A DNA stretch of 11,807 nucleotides, from the NCBI GenBank assembly GCA_046728115.1, contig JBKPDW010000407.1, forward strand, positions 1 to 11,807, given 5' to 3'. Numbering within the stretch: position 1 is the first letter of the stretch; each line of letters opens with the position of its first letter. Of the stretch, positions 1 to 6,802 are shown piece after piece. The notes beneath the pieces are model-generated. The model worked only from the letters and a program-made list of their open reading frames with translations, ran no database searches and was not told the origin of the DNA. The translations under genes were made by a program, and so were the position numbers. The stretch comes from CAVSWN01 sp046728115 (GTDB lineage: Bacteria; Acidobacteriota; Vicinamibacteria; Vicinamibacterales; CAVVIG01).

Positions 1-1418
1 CTGTACAGCGGCGCGATCAGGGGCTGCACGATCGAGGCGGTGCCGTCGTACCCACGCGCGTCGCTCCACGATTCCAGGAAGTGCGCTTCCGGAATCTGCC
101 AATGGCACAGCGCCGACGTCTCGTCGTCGTACAAGCTGAGATGGATGCGCAGCGGAACCTTGTCCATGGCGCCGGCGAAGTCGAGATCGACCGGCGCGGT
201 GTAGACAGGATTGCCGCCGACGATCACGAGCACGTTGACCTTGTCCCCGCGCATATCCGCGACGAGATCGCGCAACGACTGGATCTGATCGACCGGTTCC
301 GCTTCGATGGGCTGCGTGTATACGACCGTGTTGCCCACGTTGCCGAGGCTGGCGTTCAGGATATGCGCGAGCGCATGCACCACAGGCGGCTGGTACTCAC
401 CCGCGACAACGAGCGATCGCCCGCGATGCGCGAGCAGATCTCGTGCGACCGCGTCGTTCCATGCCGCTCGTGGCGCTGACGTCTCCGCCCGGCTCGGGCC
501 TCCCGCGTCCAATCGGCTGAAGCCTCGCGCTCCCGCAGTCGCTGCGACACGCGCGAGCAATTCGCGCGCGATCCCTTCGACCTCACTCGGCTTCGCGACA
601 ACACGATGATCGGCGCGTGCGCCGGTCGAACTCGGCATGCTCTCGACGGCGTAGAGCCGGTTCATGCGATCGGGCTGCTCCGGGCGACGACGCGCGGCAA
701 AGTCGCGGGCATAGCGGAGCGAGCCTGGGCCGCACGCGAGGACGTCCGCATCCAGCGTGACGATCACATCCGCGGCGTCGAAGCGGTACTGCGCGTCGAC
801 GTATTGGCCGAACGCGAGCATGGCCCCCGCTCGCGCGCTGTCGCGGCTGGCCGTGTCCCACTGATGCCATCTCGCCGACGGAAACCGCCTCAGCAGATCG
901 CGAATCTGAGCGGCGAGCGTCGGTGAATTGACGGATTCGGTCAACAGGCACAAACCGCCGCCGCGAAGCGGCTGCTGCGCCGTCAGCGCCGCGCGAATCG
1001 CGCCCAGAAACGCTGACCATGGACGAATCTCCCCCAGGTGCGTGAGCGTCTGCGAGCGATCCGGATCGTAGAGACCGAGGATGGCGGCTTGAGCGAAGAG
1101 ATCGGCTGCGCCCACGCTGCCGGGGTGGAGCGGGCTTCCCTCGATCTTCGTCGGCCGGCCTTCGTGGCTCTCGACGAGCAGACCGGTCGCGACGCCACCG
1201 ATGGCCATCGCCGTAGCGAACAAGAGCGGTTTTCCCGGGACGAGCTCCTCCGGCTGCCTGACGTACGGCACGATCCGCTCGACCGGTTGTCGCGTGCAGG
1301 CCGTAACGCCCGCCAGTGCCAGCGACGCTCCCATGAGACGAAGAAACGTCCGGCGCTCAACCGGGTCGAAGACCATCTCGAGCTCCGGCGGGAATTCGGC
1401 GTCGCGGCGGTCGTTCAT
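1..1418 (-). CDS. actB: Alternative complex III subunit ActB, N-terminal part (partial at left edge)
   Basis: Open frame of 472 complete codons entering from the left edge; only the N-terminal half of the protein is here. ActB is the periplasmic iron-sulfur/molybdopterin-oxidoreductase-like subunit of alternative complex III, which passes electrons from quinol toward cytochrome c or an oxidase. The start carries a Tat-type motif, RRTFLR, at residues 22-27, then a hydrophobic stretch ending in V-T-A-C at 38-41, a possible lipobox. The last ~70 residues contain family-typical segments: GGNPVYTAP, LYDDETSALCHW, IPEAHFLESWSDARGYDGTA and IVQPLIAPLY. This region matches the ActB1 domain, which in this family lacks a molybdenum cofactor. 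The ATG overlaps the actA stop codon in an ATGA, so translational coupling is likely. The Fe-S-binding ActB2 half and actC-F would lie to the left. The family call is firm; the lipid anchor is inference. Confidence 0.93.
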   Translation of the reverse strand, partial: MNDRRDAEFPPELEMVFDPVERRTFLRLMGASLALAGVTACTRQPVERIVPYVRQPEELVPGKPLLFATAMAIGGVATGLLVESHEGRPTKIEGSPLHPGSVGAADLFAQAAILGLYDPDRSQTLTHLGEIRPWSAFLGAIRAALTAQQPLRGGGLCLLTESVNSPTLAAQIRDLLRRFPSARWHQWDTASRDSARAGAMLAFGQYVDAQYRFDAADVIVTLDADVLACGPGSLRYARDFAARRRPEQPDRMNRLYAVESMPSSTGARADHRVVAKPSEVEGIARELLARVAATAGARGFSRLDAGGPSRAETSAPRAAWNDAVARDLLAHRGRSLVVAGEYQPPVVHALAHILNASLGNVGNTVVYTQPIEAEPVDQIQSLRDLVADMRGDKVNVLVIVGGNPVYTAPVDLDFAGAMDKVPLRIHLSLYDDETSALCHWQIPEAHFLESWSDARGYDGTASIVQPLIAPLY

Positions 1419-2065
1419 CGATGACACGTCGAACAACTCGTGAGTTTCTGAATCTGATATTCCTCGACGAGTCGCCGCCCCAGGGCGAGTTGATCGGGCG
1501 GCGGCACGTAATCGACGCGGAACACCGCATTGCGCGGCCGGACGTACTGCTCCGGGTTGCGATGGCAATCGAGGCACCACTCCATCTGCAACGATTGTTC
1601 CTGCGACATCAGCGGCATGCGATCGACCTGACCATGACACGTCGTGCAGCCGATCCCCTTGTGCACGTGAATGCTGTGATTGAAGTAAACGAAGTCCGGC
1701 AGATCGTGCACGCGCGTCCACTGGATCGATTGGCCGGTGCGGAAGCTGTCGCGCACTGGCGCCAGAAACGGACTGTTCGCGAAGATCTGCGAATGACAGT
1801 TCATGCACGTTCGCGTCGGAGGAATTCCTGCGAACGAGGAATCCTCGACCGACGTGTGGCAGTAACGGCAATCGATTCCGTTCCCGGCGACGTGCCGCTC
1901 GTGACTGAACTGGATTGGCTGTTCGCGCGCGACGTGCGCCTGGGTTACCCAGGGCGATCGATTGATCGCCGCGAGCAGCCAGAGCAGGGCACCTACCAAG
2001 AAAACAGCACCGAAGATGCTGACCCGAGCAATCGTGTTGGCGCTTCGATGGAAGATCTGAGGCAT
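1415..2065 (-). CDS. actA: Alternative complex III pentaheme cytochrome c subunit ActA
   Basis: A 216-residue protein with one N-terminal membrane segment (about residues 15-34) and five CxxCH heme c sites: CRYCH 66-70, CMNCH 87-91, CTTCH 140-144, CLDCH 164-168 and CSTCH 211-215. Five hemes and a single anchor fit ActA, the membrane-tethered cytochrome c subunit of alternative complex III. Several extra histidines, such as FSHERH and FNHSIHVHKG, are candidate distal heme ligands. The frame is open upstream to a GTG at 2146, which would add 27 residues. I prefer the ATG at 2065 because the sequence from M-P-Q-I-F-H-R-S looks like the usual ActA start, and a TTGACA box lies within the extension. 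No clear Shine-Dalgarno is visible. The stop overlaps the actB start by 4 nt. The order actA-actB matches the usual start of act operons. Confidence 0.93.
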   Translation of the reverse strand: MPQIFHRSANTIARVSIFGAVFLVGALLWLLAAINRSPWVTQAHVAREQPIQFSHERHVAGNGIDCRYCHTSVEDSSFAGIPPTRTCMNCHSQIFANSPFLAPVRDSFRTGQSIQWTRVHDLPDFVYFNHSIHVHKGIGCTTCHGQVDRMPLMSQEQSLQMEWCLDCHRNPEQYVRPRNAVFRVDYVPPPDQLALGRRLVEEYQIQKLTSCSTCHR

Positions 2066-2093
2066 CGACGCGACGACCGGCGCAAAGGCTTTG

Positions 2094-2124
2094 AGCTTAC
2101 CGCGTTTGGTTGCGGCGGTGTCAA
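2094..2124 (-). promoter_or_regulatory. Candidate promoter for the act operon
   Basis: On the minus strand a perfect TTGACA (2124-2119) precedes actA, and TAAGCT (2099-2094) fits TANNNT at a long 19-nt spacing. It lies between the peptidase stop at 2170 and the preferred actA ATG at 2065. If real, transcription would begin inside the optional N-terminal extension and rule out the GTG start at 2146. The -10 box and spacing are poor, so this is tentative. Confidence 0.25.
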
Positions 2125-2167
2125 AACCACAGATGAGTTTGAACACCTGGGGAAAGCTTCCCGCGAG

Positions 2168-4207
2168 CTACTGCGGCGCTTTCTCCCAGGTGTACGTACG
2201 CCCGCGCGCGTACCGTTCGAACCACTCCAGCTCTGCGTTCGCTTTGAACAACAGGTGACGCAGCTCCTGCCACTGATGGCCATCGCGCGGCGCAACGTAC
2301 AGGTGACTCGGGACGCCATTGTGCTTCAGCGCGCGGTACATCTCCATCGATTGTGCGAGCGGCACGCGCGTATCGGTTTCGCCGACGAAGAGCAACGTCG
2401 GCGTCCTGGCCTTGGCGATGTCCTTCAAGGGCGAGTTGTCCCAGAACGTGGCGATCGGCGCATCTTTGTCCCACGGTGTCCCGCCGAACCAGGTGACGCG
2501 GAACGATCGCACGTCGGTCTGTCCGTAAAACGACGTCCAGTCCGCGAGGCTCGCGCCCGAGGATGCGGCCCTGAAGCGATCGGTCATCGTGATGAGCTTG
2601 TTCGTCAGGTGCCCGCCCGCGCTCCAGCCCATCGCGATGAGCCGTTCCGAGTCCGCGATGCCGCGTTGAACGAGGTAATCGACGCCCGACAGCACGTCGT
2701 GCTGCATGTTGTGGAAGAAGTGGCCGACAACGTCTCGATAGAATGCGTTGCCGTAGCCCGTGCTTCCCCGATAGTTCGGCCGGAGGACCGCGTAGCCTTT
2801 GCCGGTCAGCACCGGAAAATAGTTCAGCAGCAGTCCCGATCCTGCGCCGAACTTGTCCGACTCCATGGGCCCGCCGTGCAGCTGCACGACGAGCGGATAG
2901 CGCGTGCCCGCCTGGTAGTCGGTCGGATAGAACAAGATGCCCTCGATCGTCGTCCCGTCAGGGCTCCTCCACGACACCTTTTCCTGCCGGGGCACGGCAA
3001 ACTCCCGCTCCATTTTGTCGAACAGGTGCGTCAGTCGCGTGAACGTCGGCCTGGTTCCGGTCAACGGCAGCGTCCACACGTCGCCGAACCGCGAAGGTTC
3101 GTCGAGCTGCACCAGCATCACGCCGGCTTTCGGCACGACCGACCAGCCGGTGAAGGGGATGAAGTGCTCGCCATCGGTCAGTTGGCGCAGACTGCGCGAC
3201 TGAACGTCGATCTCAACGATCTCGCTGTGCACGCCCATGTTGACGACGGCGAGGATTGAGCGGCCGTCAGGCGCCCACGTGGCTTGATCGAACGCGTATG
3301 GAAAGTCCGGAATGACGGCGCGCGCCGCGCCACCCGATGCGGCAGCGACGAACAGGTTCGTGTTGTAGTACGGCTCGAACCGTTCGTTCGTGTCGGCCAT
3401 GAACAGCAGTTGCGTGTTGTCGGGCGAGAGCTCGGCGCCGGTCTCCTCCACGCTGTTGTGCGTGGTCGCGGTCGCATTCGCGCCGCTCGAATCCATTACC
3501 CACACCTCGCCGAGGAACGCATCGCCAGGCTGTGGGGTCGGCGCGCGATGGAATGCGATGCGCGTACCGTCGCGTGAAAGGCGATATTCGATCACGGACC
3601 AATCGCCGGTCGTGATCTGCGACTCGGCGCCCGTCGAGACGTCGACCTTCCACAGATGCCGCTGCTTGTAGTCCTCGTCGAACGCGTACACGTCGTCTTT
3701 CACCTGGTTCCGTTCGCGTTCCGCCGGCGTGAGCGGTTCGGCCGCCGTGAAGTAGATCGCGCGGCCGTCGGGCGTCCACGACGGGGCGTTCGGCAGAGTG
3801 GCGTGGTGCGTGATCCCGCGGGCCTCGCCGCCGTTCGCGGGCATCAGCTGAAGCTGCCCGTCTCGTACGAACACGATCGTCTGGCTGTCGGGCGACCAGC
3901 GCGGCTGGATCGGAATGTCGCCGGAGCCGCCAAAGGTAAGCTGTGTTGGTGCGCCCCCGCCCACATCCTGGCGCCAGAGATGCCAGACAGGACGCCCGAG
4001 TTTCCAATCTGCGCTGCTCTGCAGATAGATCAGAATGCGGCCGTCCGGTGAGAGCTGCGGCAGGATGATTCGCGGCTGCTCGGCCAGATCAACAAGGGTC
4101 ATCGGGCGCCGGGTTTGCGCCCGCGGAGCGCGAGTGGTGGTTGCCAGCACCGCGCATGCGACCAGGGCTCCCGCCGCAAGTCCCAGCCGGCGAGACTGTC
4201 TGCTCAT
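2168..4207 (-). CDS. Secreted S9-family (prolyl oligopeptidase-type) serine peptidase
   Basis: A 679-residue exported peptidase. Residues 1 to about 31 form a signal peptide: a basic start MSRQSRR, a hydrophobic core, and A-P-R-A-Q as a likely cleavage zone. The N-terminal two thirds hold repeated PD40/beta-propeller motifs (SPDGR, SPDSQ, TPDGR, SRDGT, SPDNT, APDGR). The C-terminal third is an alpha/beta hydrolase domain with HGGP (about 444-447, oxyanion region), nucleophile motif G-W-S-A-G-G (Ser529), Asp612 in G-E-T-D-T-R-V-P, and His644 in R-D-G-H-Q-W, so the catalytic triad is complete. S9 enzymes of this type cleave peptides, often after proline or as acylaminoacyl- or dipeptidyl-peptidases; the exact specificity cannot be read here. 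An in-frame ATG at 4249 would add 14 residues; the ATG at 4207 is preferred because it begins the signal peptide and follows a GAGCGAGG stretch. It reads toward actA but has no obvious link to respiration. Confidence 0.93.
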   Translation of the reverse strand: MSRQSRRLGLAAGALVACAVLATTTRAPRAQTRRPMTLVDLAEQPRIILPQLSPDGRILIYLQSSADWKLGRPVWHLWRQDVGGGAPTQLTFGGSGDIPIQPRWSPDSQTIVFVRDGQLQLMPANGGEARGITHHATLPNAPSWTPDGRAIYFTAAEPLTPAERERNQVKDDVYAFDEDYKQRHLWKVDVSTGAESQITTGDWSVIEYRLSRDGTRIAFHRAPTPQPGDAFLGEVWVMDSSGANATATTHNSVEETGAELSPDNTQLLFMADTNERFEPYYNTNLFVAAASGGAARAVIPDFPYAFDQATWAPDGRSILAVVNMGVHSEIVEIDVQSRSLRQLTDGEHFIPFTGWSVVPKAGVMLVQLDEPSRFGDVWTLPLTGTRPTFTRLTHLFDKMEREFAVPRQEKVSWRSPDGTTIEGILFYPTDYQAGTRYPLVVQLHGGPMESDKFGAGSGLLLNYFPVLTGKGYAVLRPNYRGSTGYGNAFYRDVVGHFFHNMQHDVLSGVDYLVQRGIADSERLIAMGWSAGGHLTNKLITMTDRFRAASSGASLADWTSFYGQTDVRSFRVTWFGGTPWDKDAPIATFWDNSPLKDIAKARTPTLLFVGETDTRVPLAQSMEMYRALKHNGVPSHLYVAPRDGHQWQELRHLLFKANAELEWFERYARGRTYTWEKAPQ

Positions 4208-4242
4208 CGTCCTCGCTCGGATGCAGAGTCCAGCGTCGGATC

Positions 4243-4271
4243 TTGCCATAGCCGGATGCCGCTGATATAAG
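4243..4271 (+). promoter_or_regulatory. Sigma70-like promoter for the hydrolase / zinc-ribbon / PDO operon
   Basis: TTGCCA (4243-4248) and TATAAG (4266-4271) are separated by exactly 17 nt, and each matches the sigma70 consensus at five of six positions. Transcription would start near 4278, leaving a leader of about 25 nt before the ATG at 4303. On the opposite strand a perfect TTGACA (4283-4278) could be the -35 box of the peptidase gene, but I see no good -10 at the right spacing. Confidence 0.6.
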
Positions 4272-4302
4272 TCGTTCTGTCAAACGCCTGAATTCAGAGT
4301 CT

Positions 4303-5487
4303 ATGAAGGGATTTGCAACCGGCTGCGTCGTCCTCCTGCTGGCCGCACTCCACGCGCCGCCGATTGTCGTTCGCGCGGCCGAATTTCCCGCCGGCCTTCG
4401 CTCTGACGAAAATGGCCGAAGCTTCGGCCAGACTCGCCAAGGCGCTGGAGGCACGACGGCGGCGCCCACCGACGGGGATTTCGTGATCCGCGACTTCAAG
4501 TTCGGCACCGGTGAAGTGTTGCCTGCCTTGAAGCTGCACTATCGGACAATTGGCACACCGCGCCGCGACGCTTCGGGCCTTGTCCGCAACGCCGTGCTGA
4601 TTCTGCACGGAACGGGCGGGACCGGCTCTGGATTCCTGTCGGCTGCCTTTGGCGGTGAATTGTTTGGCGCAGGTCAACTGCTCGACGCGACGAAATATTT
4701 CATCGTCCTGCCGGATGGCATCGGCCACGGACAGTCCAGCAAGCCGAGCGACGGTCTGCACGCGAGGTTCCCGAAGTATACCTACGACGACATGGTGCGC
4801 GCTCAGCATGCGCTGCTCGTGGACGGTTTGAACGTGAACCATTTGCGCCTTGTGATGGGAACGTCGATGGGCGCCATGCACTGCTGGGTGTGGGGCGAGA
4901 TGTATCCTGATTTCGCCGACGGCCTGCTGCCGCTGGCGAGCGCGCCGACCCAGATCGCGGGACGCAACCGAGTGATGCGGCGAATGATCATCGACAGCAT
5001 CACGAAAGATCCGGCTTGGAACAACGGCGAGTACACCGAGCAGCCTCGACAGGGTCTGAGGGGTGCGATCAACCTCCTCATGATGATGACAAGCAGCCCG
5101 CTCCAGTGGCACCGATCCGGTCAAAGCCGCGATGCCGCCGATCAGTGGTACGAGACCCAGATCACGTCGCGCATGGCATCAACCGATGCCAACGACATGC
5201 TGTATCAGTTCAGCGCGTCGCGGGATTACGATCCGTCGCCGAAGCTCGAGACGATCACGGCGGCGGTGCTCGCGATCAACTCTGCGGACGATGTGGTCAA
5301 TCCGCCGGAACTGGGATTGATGGAGAAACTCATGCCCCGTGTGACGCGCGGACAGTACGTGCTGATCCCGACGAGCGATCGCACACGCGGACACGGCACA
5401 CACTCGCTCCCGGCGGTCTGGGGCAGCTACCTCGCCGAGTTTCTGAAGACGCTGCCGCCCTCGTCGACCACGAGCGAGCAACGATGA
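4303..5487 (+). CDS. Exported alpha/beta hydrolase of the MetX (homoserine acetyltransferase)-like superfamily
   Basis: A 394-residue protein. Residues 1-24 look like a signal peptide (M-K, hydrophobic V-V-L-L-L-A-A-L, ending V-V-R-A before A-E-F). The remainder is an alpha/beta hydrolase resembling homoserine O-acetyltransferase: D-F-K-F-G-T-G-E-V-L-P near 64-74, L-K-L-H-Y-R-T-I-G-T at 76-85, L-H-G-T-G-G-T at 101-107, and the nucleophile elbow G-T-S-M-G-A-M-H with Ser188. A D-D pair at 329-330 and G-H-G-T-H at 363-367 (likely His364) can complete the triad. True MetX works in the cytosol in methionine synthesis; a signal peptide and absence of methionine genes nearby argue for a secreted or periplasmic hydrolase or acyltransferase of unknown substrate. 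It is the first gene behind a good promoter, and the zinc-ribbon gene begins 10 nt after its stop. No strong Shine-Dalgarno is visible. Confidence 0.85.
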   Translation: MKGFATGCVVLLLAALHAPPIVVRAAEFPAGLRSDENGRSFGQTRQGAGGTTAAPTDGDFVIRDFKFGTGEVLPALKLHYRTIGTPRRDASGLVRNAVLILHGTGGTGSGFLSAAFGGELFGAGQLLDATKYFIVLPDGIGHGQSSKPSDGLHARFPKYTYDDMVRAQHALLVDGLNVNHLRLVMGTSMGAMHCWVWGEMYPDFADGLLPLASAPTQIAGRNRVMRRMIIDSITKDPAWNNGEYTEQPRQGLRGAINLLMMMTSSPLQWHRSGQSRDAADQWYETQITSRMASTDANDMLYQFSASRDYDPSPKLETITAAVLAINSADDVVNPPELGLMEKLMPRVTRGQYVLIPTSDRTRGHGTHSLPAVWGSYLAEFLKTLPPSSTTSEQR

Positions 5488-5497
5488 CTGCTTCGAC

Positions 5498-5968
5498 ATG
5501 AGTGACGACCGCAAGTACCGTCAGCGGGGGTACCAGGACGAGCCGCGGGAACGTGGCCCGAAGGGGCCGAAGCCCCCGCCGCCGAAGGAGCGCGCACCCG
5601 GGCGCGTCCTGCAGGACGAACGCGGTCCGAAAACGCCGAATCTGATGGCGGCGCACGAAGTCTTCCGGTGCGCGCGCTGCGGCAATCTGCTCTCGGTGCC
5701 GGTCGGGCTGCTCGACCGATGCTCGAAGTGTGGCGTGGATCTGCACAGCTGCATTCAGTGCGTCAATTTCGACACCAGCGCGCGGTGGGAGTGCAGCGAG
5801 AACGCCAGGCTGTCCGCACGCGTGGCGCCGAAGGACGAACGCAATAACTGCACGCTGCTCACGCCGAGGACGACAGTGGAGCGGCAGACCGGCACGCCCG
5901 CGAGCGCGAAGGACTCGTCGCCTCCCGTGAGCAGCGCCCGGCGCGCGTTCGACGATTTGTTCAAATAG
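5498..5968 (+). CDS. Zinc-ribbon protein of unknown function
   Basis: A 156-residue hydrophilic protein I cannot assign to a named family. Residues 1-48 are basic and proline-rich (a run of four prolines at 26-29) and probably disordered. A compact cysteine region follows: C58-x-x-C61, C75-x-x-C78, C85-x-x-C88, then C99 and C118. The first two pairs, 13 residues apart and with the form C-A-R-C-G and C-S-K-C-G, look like a classic zinc ribbon; the other four cysteines could bind a second metal. There is no signal peptide or membrane segment, so it is probably cytosolic. It begins 10 nt after the hydrolase stop and ends 32 nt before the PDO gene, which suggests one transcript. A role in protein-protein or nucleic-acid contact is possible but unproven. 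No strong ribosome site is seen. Confidence 0.82.
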   Translation: MSDDRKYRQRGYQDEPRERGPKGPKPPPPKERAPGRVLQDERGPKTPNLMAAHEVFRCARCGNLLSVPVGLLDRCSKCGVDLHSCIQCVNFDTSARWECSENARLSARVAPKDERNNCTLLTPRTTVERQTGTPASAKDSSPPVSSARRAFDDLFK

Positions 5969-6000
5969 CGCGCACTCTTCGAGCGAGCCGCAAGCGAACG

Positions 6001-6669
6001 ATGTCCCTGATCACTCCATCGGATCAACAGCGACTGCGCGAGACTTTCGCGGAAATGACCCGCTCTGTGCGACTGGTGTTCTTCACACAAGCTCTCGACT
6101 GTGAAACCTGCGTTCAAACGCGGCAGATTCTCGACGAGCTTCCCGCGCTTTCCGACAAGATCACAATCGACGAGAAGAACTTCGTGCTCGATCCCGACAG
6201 CGCCATGCTCTACGGAATCGATCGCGTTCCGTCCATCGTCATCGTCGGCCACGACGAGGCGGGTCAGGAGCGCGACTCACGGATTCGCTTCGTCGGCGCG
6301 CCGGCCGGCTACGAGTTCATGTCGCTCGTTCGGGCGGTGACGCTCGTCGGCGGCTCGAGTTCGAATCTGACGGCTGAAAACCGGCGCCGTATTGAGGCTG
6401 CAGACAAGCCGATCGTGATGCAGGTATTCACCACGCCCACTTGACCGCATTGTCCGCGGGCGGTCAGCCTCGCACACGAAATGGCGTTTGCGAACCCCAA
6501 CATCATTGCAATCGCCGTGGAAGCTACGGAATTTCCGGATCTTGCACGCCGGTATCAGGTGAGCGGCGTGCCGAAGACGGTGATCAACGATCAGGTCGAG
6601 ATCCTCGGTGCGCTTCCGCAGGATGCCTTTGTCGAGCAGGCGTTGAGTGTGTTGACACCGCCGAGTTAG
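6001..6669 (+). CDS. Selenocysteine-containing protein disulfide oxidoreductase (double thioredoxin fold), TGA at 6442-6444 read as Sec
   Basis: Read through the in-frame TGA, the gene gives 222 residues with two thioredoxin-like halves, as in the PDO/glutaredoxin-like family (Pyrococcus furiosus PDO is 226 residues, active sites near 35-38 and 146-149). Here the first active site is C34-E-T-C37 and the second is U148-P-H-C151 within T-P-T-U-P-H-C-P. Each half has the expected cis-proline: R-V-P77-S and G-V-P191-K. The protein likely catalyses thiol-disulfide exchange in the cytosol; no signal peptide is visible. After the TGA the frame continues P-H-C-P-R-A-V-S-L-A-H-E-M-A-F-A-N, normal for the family, with no stop until TAG at 6667. 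Without readthrough the product is a 147-residue fragment ending just before the second active site. The alternative is a Cys-to-stop mutation; the intact downstream frame and SECIS-like hairpin argue against it. Confidence 0.87.
6442..6483 (+). promoter_or_regulatory. Candidate bacterial SECIS element (UGA plus downstream hairpin)
   Basis: UGA (6442-6444) is followed by 11 nt and then a hairpin: GCG (6456-6458) pairs with CGC (6471-6473) and GGC (6459-6461) with GCC (6467-6469), with a bulged U at 6470 and a GGUCA loop (6462-6466). The stem can extend below a CC bulge through UGU (6451-6453) with ACA (6474-6476), or CAUU (6448-6451) with AAUG (6480-6483). Bacterial SECIS hairpins lie directly after the UGA inside the coding region and carry a GGU-type apical loop bound by SelB. 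E. coli fdhF has the same 11-nt gap, an AGGUCU loop and a bulged U, although its bulge is on the 5' arm. Folding was done by eye. Confidence 0.7.
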
Positions 6670-6802
6670 ATCGCAACTCGCCACCACGGTGGTCACGGAG
6701 CACACGGGTCGAATTGCTGCGAGACAACCTTCCTCCGTGTCCTGGGCATCCTGCGTGGAGCGCCTGATTCTGCGACGCACTCGAAGCCGGGGCCCCGGTC
6801 TG

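Noticed and set aside
2066..2146. GTG start at 2146 for actA, adding 27 residues
   Set aside because: The added residues do not resemble ActA N-termini, and the segment contains a TTGACA box. The ATG at 2065 gives a normal short cytosolic start before the membrane anchor.
1421..3259. A 612-codon open frame on the plus strand
   Set aside because: It is antisense to actA and the S9 peptidase, both of which have complete family motifs. Its translation is rich in Arg, His and Asp with no recognisable domain, typical of the opposite strand of GC-rich genes.
6001..6444. Reading this as a complete 147-residue gene, with 6481-6669 as a separate small gene or the whole as a pseudogene
   Set aside because: The two parts are in the same frame, the 12 codons between TGA and the ATG at 6481 encode family-typical active-site sequence, and the stop sits precisely at a catalytic Cys position with a SECIS-like hairpin after it.
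6787..6798. A perfect 12-bp palindrome, CCGGGGCCCCGG, just past the permease stop as a terminator
   Set aside because: It can only form a 4-bp stem with a 4-nt loop and has no T-run on either side. It may be chance in GC-rich DNA.
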